From Plazaster borealis (lineage: Eukaryota; Echinodermata; Asteroidea; Forcipulatida; Labidiasteridae): a stretch of 64,000 nt of DNA. The stretch spans positions 62,001 to 126,000 of the forward strand of contig JAJGQC010000652.1 in assembly GCA_021014325.1 (NCBI GenBank), in the 5' to 3' direction. The notes under the pieces are model-generated. The model made no database searches. It was not told where the DNA came from and saw only the letters and a program-made list of their open reading frames with translations. Numbering within the stretch: position 1 is the first letter of the stretch; every line of letters begins with the position of its first letter. The position numbers were made by a program, and so were the translations under genes. This document shows positions 10,079 through 25,000 of the stretch, piece by piece.

Positions 10079-13000
10079 AAATAAAGTAAGCTAAATAAAA
10101 ATCGCTGTAAATTGGGAGTAAATTTGGAGTTGTAAGTTGAAGAAAGATGTCTTATTATTATTGTGAACTTGGAAAATAATATTTGCTACTCCAAATAAAT
10201 CTTTGACAATTTTTGTTTGTCCATCGACAGGGGAGCATGAATGACCAAGGACGCCATACATCTGATGTTATAGAGTTGTCGAAGATGACCACCCAGTCAA
10301 GATAAGTTAAACCACCGAAATATAATCATTTGATAACTGAACAGACCACTGAATCAATATCAATTCTAATAAAAAGTAATATGTTTTTAGAAACTCTGAC
10401 CATCAGAAAGGGTTTTATAACTAGGATTCCGAGACAGCGATCGATGCGTGCCATGCAGTTAAGTTTAAACAGCTAGGCAAGAGAGGTGTGTGTAACTCTT
10501 TTATTTTGTAGGTGAGTTACAATTTTGAGGTATTTGTTTGTATTTGTGTCTCTAACCCAAATTTTGGTGAATTCCGTTACTTGACAAAGATGATCTGTTT
10601 TAGCTTACTTTATTTCAATTTATAGCGCTAACAAATTGAAATAAAGTAAGCTAAATAAAAATCGCTGTAAATTGGGAGTAAATTTGGAGTTGTAAGTTGA
10701 AGAAAGATGTCTTATTATTATTATTGTGAACTTGGAAAATAATATTTGCTACTCCAAATAAATCTTTGACAATTTTTGTTTGTCCATCGACAGGGGAGCA
10801 TGAATGACCAAGGACGCCATACATCTGATGTTATAGAGTTGTCGAAGATGACCACCCAGTGAAGATAAGTTAAACCACCGAAATATAATTATTTGATAAC
10901 TGAATAGACCACTGAATCAATATCAATTCTAATCAAAAGTAATATGTTTTTAGAAACTCTGACCATCAGAAAGGGTTTTATAACTAGGATTCCGAGACAG
11001 CGATCGATGCGTGCCATGCAGTTAAGTTTAAACAGCTAAGCAAGAGAGGTGTGTGTAACTCTTTTATTTTGTAGGTGAGTTACAATTTTGAGGTATTTGT
11101 TTGTATTTCGGTCTGTAACCCAAATTTTAGTGAATTCCGTTACTTGACAAAGATGATCTGTTTTAGCTTACTTTATTTCAATTTATAGCGCTAACAAATT
11201 GAAATAAAGTAAGCTAAATAAAAATCGCTGTAAATTGGGAGTAAATTTGGAGTTGTAAGTTGAAGAAAGATGTCTTATTATTATTGTGAACTTGGAAAAT
11301 AATATTTGCTACTCCAAATAAATCTTTGACAATTTTTGTTTGTCCATCGACAGGGGAGCATGAGTGACCAAGGACGCCATACATCTGATGTTATAGAGTT
11401 GTCGAAGATGACCACCCACTCAAGATAAGTTAAACCACCGAAATATAATCATTTGATAACTGAATAGACCACTGAATCAATATCAATTCTAATAAAAAGT
11501 AATATGTTTTTAGAAACTCTGACCATCAGAAAGGGTTTTATAACTAGGATTCCGAGACAGCGATCGATGCGTGCCATGCAGTTAAGTTTAAACAGCTAAG
11601 CAAGAGAGGTGTGTGTAACTCTTTTATTTTGTAGGTGAGTTACAATTTTGAGGTATTTGTTTGTATTTCGGTCTGTAACCCAAATTTTGGTGAATTCCGT
11701 TACTTGACAAAGATGATCTGTTTTAGCTTACTTTATTTCAATTTATAGCGCTAACAAATTGAAATAAAGTAAGCTAAATAAAAATCGCTGTAAACTGGGA
11801 GTAAATTTGGAGTTGTAAGTTGAAGAAAGATGTCTTATTATTATTGTGAACTTGGAAAATAATATTTGCTACTCCAAATAAATCTTTGACAATTTTTGTT
11901 TGTCCATCGACAGGGGAGCATGAATGACCAAGGATGCCATACATCTGATGTTATAGAGTTGTCGAAGATGACCACCCAGTCAAGATAAGTAACCACCGAA
12001 ATATAATCATTTGATAACTGAACAGACCACTGAATCAATATCAATTCTAACAAAAAGTAATATGTTTTTAGAAACTCTGACCATCAGAAAGGGTTTTATA
12101 ACTAGGATTCCGAGACAGCGATCGATGCGTGCCATGCAGTTAAGTTTAAACAGCTAAGCAAGAGAGGTGTGTGTAACTCTTTTATTTTGTAGGTGAGTTA
12201 CAATTTTGAGGTATTTGTTTGTATTTCGGTCTGTAACCCAAATTTTGGTGAATTCTGTTACTTGACAAAGATGATCTGTTTTAGCTTACTTTATTTCAAT
12301 TTATAGCGCTAAAAAATTGAAATAAAGTAAGTTAAATAAAAATCGCTGTAAATTGGGAGTAAATTTGGAGTTGTAAGTTGAAGAAAGATGTCTTATTATT
12401 ATTGTGAACTTGGAAAATGATATTTGCTACTCCAAATAAATCTTTGACAATTTTTGTTTGTCCATCGACAGGGGAGCATGAATGACCAAGGACGCTATAC
12501 ATCTGATGTTATAGAGTTGTCGAAGATGACCACCCAGTCAAGATAAGTAACCACCGAAATATAATCATTTGATAACTGAACAGACCACTGAATCAATATC
12601 AATTCTAATAAAAAGTAATATGTTTTTAGAAACTCTGACCATCAGAAAGGGTTTTATAACTAGGATTCCGAGACAGCGATCGATCCTAGCCATGCAGTTA
12701 AGTTTAAACAGCTAAGCAAGAGAGGTGTGTGTAACTCTTTTATTTTGTAGGTGAGTTACAATTTTGAGGTATTTGTTTGTATTTCGGTCTGTAACCCAAA
12801 TTTTAGTGAATTCCGTTACTTGACAAAGATGATCTGTTTTAGCTTACTTTATTTCAATTTATAGCGCTAACAAATTGAAATAAAGTAATCTAAATAAAAA
12901 TCGCTGTAAATTGGGAGTAAATTTGGAGTTGTAAGTTGAAGAAAGATGTCTTATTATTATTGTGAACTTGGAAAATAATATTTGCTACTCCAAATAAATC

Positions 13001-16000
13001 TTTGACAATTTTTGTTTGTCCATCGACAGGGGAGCATGAATGACCAAGGACGCCATACATCTGATGTTATAGAGTTGTCGAAGATGACCACCCACTCAAG
13101 ATAAGTTAAACCACCGAAATATAATCATTTGATAACTGAATAGACCACTGAATCAATGTCAATTCTAATAAAAAGTAATATGTTTTTAGAAACTCTGACC
13201 ATCAGAAAGGGTTTTATAACTAGGATTCCGAGACAGCGATCGGTGCGTGCCATGCAGTTAAGTTTAAACAGCTAAGCAAGAGAGGTGTGTGTAACTCTTT
13301 TATTTTGTAGGTGAGTTACAATTTTGAGGTATTTGTTTGTATTTCGGTCTGTAACCCAAATTTTAGTGAATTCCGTTACTTGACAAAGATGATCTGTTTT
13401 AGCTTACTTTATTTCAATTTATAGCGCTAAAAAATTGAAATAAAGTAAGCTAAATAAAAATCGCTGTAAATTGGGAGTAAATTTGGAGTTGTAAGTTGAA
13501 GAAAGATGTCTTATTATTATTGTGAACTTGGAAAATAATATTTGCTACTCCAAATAAATCTTTGACAATTTTTGTTTGTCCATCGACAGGGGAGCATGAA
13601 TGACCAAGGATGCTATACATCTGATGTTATAGAGTTGTCGAAGATGACCACCCAGTCAAGATAAGTAACCACCGAAATATAATCATTTGATAACTGAACA
13701 GACAACTGAATCAATATCAATTCTAATAAAAAGTAATATGTTTTTAGAAACTCTGACCATCAGAAAGGGTTTTATAACTAGGATTCCGAGACAGCGATCG
13801 ATGCGTGCCATGCAGTTAAGTTTAAACAGCTAAGCAAGAGAGGTGTGTGTAACTCTTTTATTTTGTAGGTGAGTTACAATTTTGAGGTATTTGTTTGTAT
13901 TTCGGTCTGTAACCCAAATTTTGGTGAATTCTGTTACTTGACAAAGATGATCTGTTTTAGCTTACTTTATTTCAATTTATAGCGCTAACAAATTGAAATA
14001 AAGTAAGCTAAATAAAAATCGCTGTAAATTGGGAGTAAATTTGGAGTTGTAAGTTGAAGAAAGATGTCTTATTATTATTGTGAACTTGGAAAATAATATT
14101 TGCTACTCCAAATAAATCTTTGACAATTTTTGTTTGTCCATCGACAGGGGAGCATGAATGACCAAGGATGCCATACATCTGATGTTATAGAGTTGTCGAA
14201 GATGACCACCCAGTCAAGATAAGTAACCACCGAAATATAATCATTTGATAACTGAACAGACCACTGAATCAATATCAATTCTAATAAAAAGTAATATGTT
14301 TTTAGAGTTTGTCTGACCATCAGAAAGGGTTTTATAACTAGGATTCCGAGACAGCGATCGATGCGTGCCATGCAGTTAAGTTTAAACAGCTAAGCAAGAG
14401 AGGTGTGTGTAACTCTTTTATTTTGTAGGTGAGTTACAATTTTGAGGTATTTGTTTGTATTTCGGTCTGTAACCCAAATTTTGGTGAATTCCGTTACTTG
14501 ACAAAGATGATCTGTTTTAGCTTACTTTATTTCAATTTATAGCGCTAAAAAATTGAAATAAAGTAAGCTAAATAAAAATCGCTGTAAATTGGGAGTAAAT
14601 TTGGAGTTGTAAGTTGAAGAAAGATGTCTTATTATTATTGTGAACTTGGAAAATAATATTTGCTACTCCAAATAAATCTTTGACAATTTTTGTTTGTCCA
14701 TCGACAGGGGAGCATGAATGACCAAGGACGCCATACATCTGATGTTATAGAGTTGTCGAAGATGACCACCCAGTCAAGATAAGTTAAACCACCGAAATAT
14801 AATCATTTGATAACTGAACAGACCACTGAATCAATATCAATTCTAATAAAAAGTAATATGTTTTTAGAAACTCTGACCATCAGAAAGGGTTTTATAACTA
14901 GGATTCCGAGACAGCGATCGATGCGTGCCATGCAGTTAAGTTTAAACAGCTAAGCAAGAGAGGTGTGTAACTCTTTTATTTTGTAGGTGAGTTACAATTT
15001 TGAGGTATTTGTTTGTATTTCGGTCTGTAACCCAAATTTTGGTGAATTCCGCTATTTGACAAAGATGATCTGTTTTAGCTTACTTTATTTCAATTTATAG
15101 CGCTAAAAATTGAAATAAAGTAAGCTAAATAAAAATCGCTGTAAATTGGGAGTAAATTTGGGTTGTAAGTTGAAGAAAGATGTCTTATTATTATTGTGAA
15201 CTTGGAAAATAATATTTGCTACTCCAAATAAATCTTTGACAATTTTTGTTTGTCCATCTAAAGTTGAGCATGAATGACCAAGCACGCCATACATCTGATG
15301 TTATAGAGTTGTCGAAGATGACCACCCAGTGAAGATAAGTAACCACCGAAATATAATCATTTGATAACTGAATAGACCACTGAATCAATATCAATTCTAA
15401 TAAAAAGTAATATGTTTTTAGAAACTCTGACCATCAGAAAGGGTTTTATAACTAGGATTCCGAGACAGCGATCGATGCGTGCCATGCAGTTAAGTTTAAA
15501 CAGCTAAGCAAGAGGTGTGTGTAACTCTTTATTTTGTTGGTGAGTTACAATTTTGAGGTATTTGTTTGTATTTCGGTCTGTAACCCAAATTTTGGTGAAT
15601 TCGCTACTTGACAAAGATGATCTGTTTTAGCTTACTTTATTTCAATTTATAGCGCTACAAAATTGAAATAAAGTAAGCTAAATAAAAATCGCTGTAAACT
15701 GGGAGTAAATTTGGAGTTGTAAGTTGAAGAAAGATGTCTTATTATTATTGTGAACTTGGAAAATAATATTTGCTACTCCAAATAAATCTTTGACAATTTT
15801 TGTTTGTCCATCGACAGGGGAGCATGAATGACCAAGGATGCCATACATCTGATGTTATAGAGTTGTCAAAGATGACCACCCAGTCAAGATAAGTAACCAC
15901 CGAAATATAATCATTTGATAACTGAACAGACCACTGAATCAATATCAATTCTAATAAAAAGTAATATGTTTTTAGAAACTCTGACCATCAGAAAGGGTTT

Positions 16001-19000
16001 TATAACTAGGATTCCGAGACAGCGATCGATGCGTGCCATGCAGTTAAGTTTAAACAGCTAAGCAAGAGAGGTGTGTGTAACTCTATTATTTTGTAGGTGA
16101 GTTACAATTTTGAGGTATTTGTTTGTATTTCGGTCTGTAACCCAAATTTTGGTGAATTCTGTTACTTGACAAAGATGATCTGTTTTAGCTTACTTTATTT
16201 CAATTTATAGCGCTAACAAATTGAAATAAAGTAAGCTAAATAAAAATCGCTGTAAACTGGGAGTAAATTTGGAGTTGTAAGTTGAAGAAAGATGTCTTAT
16301 TATTATTGTGAACTTGGAAAATAATATTTGCTACTCCAAATAAATCTTTGACAATTTTTGTTTGTCCATCGACAGGGGAGCATGAATGACCAAGGATGCC
16401 ATACATCTGATGTTATAGAGTTGTCGAAGATGACCACCCAGTCAAGATAAGTAACCACCGAAATATAATCATTTGATAACTGAACAGACCACTGAATCAA
16501 TATCAATTCTAATAAAAAGTAATATGTTTTTAGAAACTCTGACCATCAGAAAGGGTTTTATAACTAGGATTCCGAGACAGCGATCGATGCGTGCCATGCA
16601 GTTAAGTTTAAACAGCTAAGCAAGAGAGGTGTGTGTAACTCGTTATTTTGTAGGTGAGTTACAATTTTGAGGTATTTGTTTGTATTTCGGTCTGTAACCC
16701 AAATTTTGGTGAATTCGTTACTTGACAAAGATGATCTGTTTTAGCTTACTTTATTTCAATTTATAGCGCTAACAAATTGAAATAAAGTAAGCTAAATAAA
16801 AATCGCTGTAAATTGGGAGTAAATTTGGAGTTGTAAGTTGAAGAAAGATGTCTTATTATTATTGTGAACTTGGAAAATAATATTTGCTACTCCAAATAAA
16901 TCTTTGACAATTTTTGTTTGTCCATCGACAGGGGAGCATGAATGACCAAGCACGCCATACATCTGATGTTATAGAGTTGTCGAAGATGACCACCCAGTGA
17001 AGATAAGTAACCACCGAAATATAATTATTTGATAACTGAATAGACCACTGAATCAATATCAATTCTAATAAAAAGTAATATGTTTTTAGAAACTCTGACC
17101 ATCAGAAAGGGTTTTATAACTAGGATTCCGAGACAGCGATCGATGCGTGCCATGCAGTTAAGTTTAAACAGCTAAGCAAGAGAGGTGTGTGTAACTCTTT
17201 TATTTTGTAGGTGAGTTACAATTTTGAGGTATTTGTTTGTGTTTCGGTCTGTAACCCAAATTTTGGTGAATTCTGTTACTTGACAAAGATGATCTGTTTT
17301 AGCTTACTTTATTTCAATTGATAGCGCTAACAAATTGAAATAAAGTAAGCTAAATAAAAATCGCTGTAAACTGGGAGTAAATTTGGAGTTGTAAGTTGAA
17401 GAAAGATGTCTTATTATTATTGTGAACTTGGAAAATAATATTTGCTACTCCAAATAAATCTTTGACAATTTTTGTTTGTCCATCGACAGGGGAGCATGAA
17501 TGACCAAGGATGCCATACATCTGATGTTATAGAGTTGTCGAAGATGACCACCCAGTCAAGATAAGTAACCACCGAAATATAATCATTTGATAACTGAACA
17601 GACCACTGAATCAATATCAATTCTAATAAAAAGTAATATGTTTTTAGAAACTCTGACCATCAGAAAGGGTTTTATAACTAGGATTCCGAGACAGCGATCG
17701 ATGCGTGCCATGCAGTTAAGTTTAAACAGCTACAAGAGAGGTGTGTGTAACTCTTTATTTTGTAGGTGAGTTACAATTTTGAGGTATTTGTTTGTATTTC
17801 GGTCTGTAACCCAAATTTTGGTGAATTCCGTTACTTGACAAAGATGATCTGTTTTAGCTTACTTTATTTCAATTTATAGCGCTAACAAATTGAAATAAAG
17901 TAAGCTAAATAAAAATCGCTGTAAACTGGGAGTAAATTTGGAGTTGTAAGTTGAAGAAAGATGTCTTATTATTATTGTGAACTTGGAAAATAATATTTGC
18001 TACTCCAAATAAATCTTTGACAATTTTTGTTTGTCCATCGACAGGGGAGCATGAATGACCAAGGATGCCATACATCTGATGTTATAGAGTTGTCGAAGAT
18101 GACCACCCAGTCAAGATAAGTAACCACCGAAATATAATCATTTGATAACTGAACAGACCACTGAATCAATATCAATTCTAATAAAAAGTAATATGTTTTT
18201 AGAAACTCTGACCATCAGAAAGGGTTTTATAACTAGGATTCCGAGACAGCGATCGATGCGTGCCATGCAGTTAAGTTTAAACAGCTAAGCAAGAGAGGTG
18301 TGTGTAACTCTTTTATTTTGTAGGTGAGTTACAATTTTGAGGTATTTGTTTGTATTTCGGTCTGTAACCCAAATTTTGGTGAATTTCACTTGACAAAGAT
18401 GATCTGTTTTAGCTTACTTTATTTCAATTTATAGCGCTAACAAATTGAAATAAAGTAAGCTAAATAAAAATCGCTGTAAACTGGGAGTAAATTTGGAGTT
18501 GTAAGTTGAAGAAAGATGTCTTATTATTATTGTGAACTTGGAAAATAATATTTGCTACTCCAAATAAATCTTTGACAATTTTTGTTTGTCCATCGACAGG
18601 GGAGCATGAATGACCAAGGATGCCATACATCTGATGTTATAGAGTTGTCGAAGATGACCACCCAGTCAAGATAAGTAACCACCGAAATATAATCATTTGA
18701 TAACTGAACAGACCACTGAATCAATATCAATTCTAATAAAAAGTAATATGTTTTTAGAAACTCTGACCATCAGAAAGGGTTTTATAACTAGGATTCCGAG
18801 ACAGCGATCGATGCGTGCCATGCAGTTAAGTTTAAACAGCTAAGCAAGAGAGGTGTGTGTAACTCTTTATTTTGTAGGTGAGTTACAATTTTGAGGTATT
18901 TGTTTGTATTTCGGTCTGTAACCCAAATTTTGGTGAATTCTGTTACTTGACAAAGATGATCTGTTTTAGCTTACTTTATTTCAATTTATAGCGCTAACAA

Positions 19001-22000
19001 ATTGAAATAAAGTAAGCTAAATAAAAATCGCTGTAAATTGGGAGTAAATTTGGAGTTGTAAGTTGAAGAAAGATGTCTTATTATTATTGTGAACTTGGAA
19101 AATAATATTTGCTACTCCAAATAAATCTTTGACAATTTTTGTTTGTCCATCGACAGGGGAGCATGAATGACCAAGGACGCCATACATCTGATGTTATAGA
19201 GTTGTCGAAGATGACCACCCAGTGAAGATAAGTAACCACCGAAATATAATCATTTGATAACTGAATAGACCACTGAATCAATATCAATTCTAATAAAAAG
19301 TAATATGTTTTTAGAAACTCTGACCATCAGAAAGAGTTTTATAACTAGGATTCCGAGACAGCGATCGATGCGTGCCATGCAGTTACGTTTAAACAGCTAC
19401 AAGAGAGGTGTGTGTAACTCTTTATTTTGTAGGTGAGTTACAATTTTGAGGTATTTGTTTGTGTTTCGGTCTGTAACCCAAATTTTGGTGAATTCGTTAC
19501 TTGACAAAGATGATCTGTTTTAGCTTACTTTATTTCAATTTATAGCGCTAAAAATTGAAATAAAGTAAGCTAAATAAAAATCGCTGTAAACTGGGAGTAA
19601 ATTTGGAGTTGTAAGTTGAAGAAAGATGTCTTATTATTATTGTGAACTTGGAAAATAATATTTGCTACTCCAAATAAATCTTTGACAATTTTTGTTTGTC
19701 CATCGACAGGGGAGCATGAATGACCAAGGATGCCATACATCTGATGTTATAGAGTTGTCGAAGATGACCACCCAGTCAAGATAAGTAACCACCGAAATAT
19801 AATCATTTGATAACTGAACAGACCACTGAATCAATATCAATTCTAATAAAAGTAATATGTTTTTAGAAACTCTGACCATCAGAAAGGGTTTTATAACTAG
19901 GATTCCGAGACAGCGATCGATGCGTGCCATGCAGTTAAGTTTAAACAGCTAAGCAAGAGAGGTGTGTGTAACTCTTTTATTTTGTAGGTGAGTTACAATT
20001 TTGAGGTATTTGTTTGTATTTCGGTCTGTAACCCAAATTTTGGTGAATTCCGTTACTTGACAAAGATGATCTGTTTTAGCTTACTTTATTTCAATTTATA
20101 GCGCTAACAAATTGAAATAAAGTAAGCTAAATAAAAATCGCTGTAAATTGGGAGTAAATTTGGAGTTGTAAGTTGAAGAAAGATGTCTTATTATTATTGT
20201 GAACTTGGAAAATAATATTTGCTACTCCAAATAAATCTTTGACAATTTTTGTTTGTCCATCGACAGGGGAGCATGAATGACCAAGCACGCCATACATCTG
20301 ATGTTATAGAGTTGTCGAAGATGACCACCCAGTGAAGATAAGTAACCACCGAAATATAATCATTTGATAACTGAATAGACCACTGAATCAATATCAATTC
20401 TAATAAAAAGTAATATGTTTTTAGAAACTCTGACCATCAGAAAGGGTTTTATAACTAGGATTCCGAGACAGCGATCGATGCGTGCCATGCAGTTAAGTTT
20501 AAACAGCTAAGCAAGAGAGGTGTGTGTAACTCTTTTATTTTGTTGGTGAGTTACAATTTTGAGGTATTTGTTTGTATTTCGGTCTGTAACCCAAATTTTG
20601 GTGAATTCCGTTACTTGACAAAGATGATCTGTTTTAGCTTACTTTATTTCAATTTATAGCGCTAAAAAATTGAAATAAAGTAAGCTAAATAAAAATCGCT
20701 GTAAATTGGGAGTAAATTTGGAGTTGTAAGTTGAAGAAAGATGTCTTATTATTATTGTGAACTTGGAAAATAATATTTGCTACTCCAAATAAATCTTTGA
20801 CAATTTTTGTTTGTCCATCGACAGGGGAGCATGAATGACCAAGCACGCCATACATCTGATGTTATAGAGTTGTCGAAGATGACCACCCAGTGAAGATAAG
20901 TAACCACCGAAATATAATCATTTGATAACTGAACAGACCACTGAATCAATATCAATTCTAATAAAAAGTAATATGTTTTTAGAAACTCTGACCATCAGAA
21001 AGGGTTTTATAACTAGGATTCCGAGACAGCGATCGATGCGTGCCATGCAGTTAAGTTTAAACAGCTAAGCAAGAGAGGTGTGTGTAACTCTTTTATTTTG
21101 TAGGTGAGTTACAATTTTGAGGTATTTGTTTGTATTTCCGTCTGTAACCCAAATTTTGGTGAATTCTGTTACTTGACAAAGATGATCTGTTTTAGCTTAC
21201 TTTATTTCAATTTATAGCGCTAACAAATTGAAATAAAGTAAGCTAAATAAAAATCGCTGTAAATTGGGAGTAAATTTGGAGTTGTAAGTTGAAGAAAGAT
21301 GTCTTATTATTATTGTGAACTTGGAAAATAATATTTGCTACTCCAAATAAATCTTTGACAATTTTTGTTTGTCCATCGACAGGGGAGCATGAATGACCAA
21401 GGACGCCATACATCTGATGTTATAGAGTTGTCAGATGACCACCCAGTCAAGATAAGTAACCACCGAAATATAATCATTTGATAACTGAACAGACCACTGA
21501 ATCAATATCAATTCTAATAAAAGTAATATGTTTTTAGAAACTCTGACCATCAGAAAGAGTTTTATAACTAGGATTCCGAGACAGCGATCGATGCGTGCCA
21601 TGCAGTTAAGTTTAAACAGCTAAGCAAGAGAGGTGTGTGTAACTCTTTATTTTGTAGGTGAGTTACAATTTTGAGGTATTTGTTTGTATTTCGGTCTGTA
21701 ACCCAAATTTTGGTGAATTCGCTACTTGACAAAGATGATCTGTTTTAGCTTACTTTATTTCAATTTATAGCGCTAAAAATTGAAATAAAGTAAGCTAAAT
21801 AAAAATCGCTGTAAACTGGGAGTAAATTTGGAGTTGTAAGTTGAAGAAAGATGTCTTATTATTATTGTGAACTTGGAAAATAATATTTGCTACTCCAAAT
21901 AAATCTTTGACAATTTTTGTTTGTCCATCGACAGGGAGCATGAATGACCAAGGATGCCATACATCTGATGTTATAGAGTTGTCGAAGATGACCACCCAGT

Positions 22001-25000
22001 CAAGATAAGTAACCACCGAAATATAATCATTTGATAACTGAACAGACCACTGAATCAATATCAATTCTAATAAAAAGTAATATGTTTTTAGAAACTCTGA
22101 CCATCAGAAAGGGTTTTATAACTAGGATTCCGAGACAGCGATCGATGCGTGCCATGCAGTTAAGTTTAAACAGCTACAAGAGAGGTGTGTGTAACTCTTT
22201 ATTTTGTAGGTGAGTTACAATTTTGAGGTATTTGTATGTATTTCGGTCTTTAACCAAAATTTTTGTGAATTCATTCACTTTACAAATATGATCTGTTTTA
22301 GCTTACTTTATTTCAATTTATAGCGCTAACAAATTGAAATAAAGTAAGCTAAATAAAAATCGCTGTAAATTGGGAGCTAATTTGGAGTTGTTTGTTGAAG
22401 AAAGATGTCTTATTATTATTGTGAACTTGGAAAATAATATTTGCTACTCCAAATAAATCTTTGACAATTTTTGTTTGTCCATCGACAGGGGAGCATGAAT
22501 GACCAAGCACGCCATACATCTGATGTTATAGAGTTGTCGAAGATGACCACCCAGTGAAGATAAGTAACCACCGAAATATAATCATTTGATAACTGAATAG
22601 ACCACTGAATCAATATCAATTCTAATAAAAAGTAATATGTTTTTAGAAACTCTGACCATCAGAAAGGGTTTTATAACTAGGATTCCGAGACAGCGATCGA
22701 TGCGTGCCATGCAGTTAAGTTTAAACAGCTAAGCAAGAGAGGTGTGTAACTCTTTATTTTGTTGTTGAGTTACAATTTTGAGGTATTTGTTTGTATTTCG
22801 GTCTGTAACCCAAATTTTGGTGAATTCACTTGACAAAGATGATCTGTTTTAGCTTACTTTATTTCAATTTATAGCGCTAACAAATTGAAATAAAGTAAGC
22901 TAAATAAAATCGCTGTAAATTGGGAGTAAATTTGGAGTTGTAAGTTGAAGAAAGATGTCTTATTATTATTGTGAACTTGGAAAATAATATTTGCTACTCC
23001 AAATAAATCTTTGACAATTTTTGTTTGTCCATCGACAGGGGAGCATGAATGACCAAGGACGCCATACATCTGATGTTATAGAGTTGTCGAAGATGACCAC
23101 CCAGTCAAGATAAGTAACCACCGAAATATAATCATTTGATAACTGAACAGACCACTGAATCAATATCAATTCTAATAAACAGTAATATGTTTTTAGAAAC
23201 TCTGACCATCAGAAAGGGTTTTATAACTAGGATTCCGAGACAGCGATCGATGCGTGCCATGCAGTTAAGTTTAAACAGCTAAGCAAGAGAGGTGTGTGTA
23301 ACTCTTTTATTTTGTAGGTGAGTTACAATTTTGAGGTATTTGTTTGTATTTCGGTCTGTAACCCAAATTTTGGTGAATTCCGTTACTTGACAAAGATGAT
23401 CTGTTTTAGCTTACTTTATTTCAATTTATAGCGCTAAAAATTGAAATAAAGTAAGCTAAATAAAAATCGCTGTAAACTGGGAGTAAATTTGGAGTTGTAA
23501 GTTGAAGAAAGATGTCTTATTATTATTGTGAACTTGGAAAATAATATTTGCTACTCCAAATAAATCTTTGACAATTTTTGTTTGTCCATCGACAGGGGAG
23601 CATGAATGACCAAGGATGCCATACATCTGATGTTATAGAGTTGTCGAAGATGACCACCCAGTCAAGATAAGTAACCACCGAAATATAATCATTTGATAAC
23701 TGAACAGACCACTGAATCAATATCAATTCTAATAAAAAGTAATATGTTTTTAGAAACTCTGACCATCAGAAAGGGTTTTATAACTAGGATTCCGAGACAG
23801 CGATCGATGCGTGCCATGCAGTTAAGTTTAAACAGCTAAGCAAGAGAGGTGTGTAACTCTTTTATTTTGTAGGTGAGTTACAATTTTGAGGTATTTGTTT
23901 GTATTTCGGTCTGTAACCCAAATTTTGGTGAATTCCGTTACTTGACAAAGATGATCTGTTTTAGCTTACTTTATTTCAATTTATAGCGCTAACAAATTGA
24001 AATAAAGTAAGCTAAATAAAAATCGCTGTAAATTGGGAGTAAATTTGGAGTTGTAAGTTGAAGAAAGATGTCTTATTATTATTGTGAACTTGGAAAATAA
24101 TATTTGCTACTCCAAATAAATCTTTGACAATTTTTGTTTGTCCATCGACAGGGAGCATGAATGACCAAGGACGCCATACATCTGATGTTATAGAGTTGTC
24201 GAAGATGACCACCCAGTCAAGATAAGTAACCACCGAAATATAATCATTTGATAACTGAATAGACCACTGAATCAATATCAATTCTAATAAAAAGTAATAT
24301 GTTTTTAGAAACTCTGACCATCAGAAAGGGTTTTATAACTAGGATTCCGAGACAGCGATCGATGCGTGCCATGCAGTTAAGTTTAAACAGCTAAGCAAGA
24401 GAGGTGTGTAACTCTTTATTTTGTAGGTGAGTTACAATTTTGAGGTATTTGTTTGTGTTTCGGTCTGTAACCCAAATTTTGGTGAATTCTTACTTGACAA
24501 AGATGATCTGTTTTAGCTTACTTTATTTCAATTTATAGCGCTAAAAATTGAAATAAAGTAAGCTAAATAAAAATCGCTGTAAACTGGGAGTAAATTTGGA
24601 GTTGTAAGTTGAAGAAAGATGTCTTATTATTATTGTGAACTTGGAAAATAATATTTGCTACTCCAAATAAATCTTTGACAATTTTTGTTTGTCCATCGAC
24701 AGGGGAGCATGAATGACCAAGGATGCCATACATCTGATGTTATAGAGTTGTCGAAGATGACCACCCAGTCAAGATAAGTAACCACCGAAATATAATCATT
24801 TGATAACTGAACAGACCACTGAATCAATATCAATTCTAATAAAAAGTAATATGTTTTTAGAAACTCTGACCATCAGAAAGGGTTTTATAACTAGGATTCC
24901 GAGACAGCGATCGATGCGTGCCATGCAGTTAAGTTTAAACAGCTACAAGAGAGGTGTGTAACTCTTTATTTTGTAGGTGAGTTACAATTTTGAGGTATTT

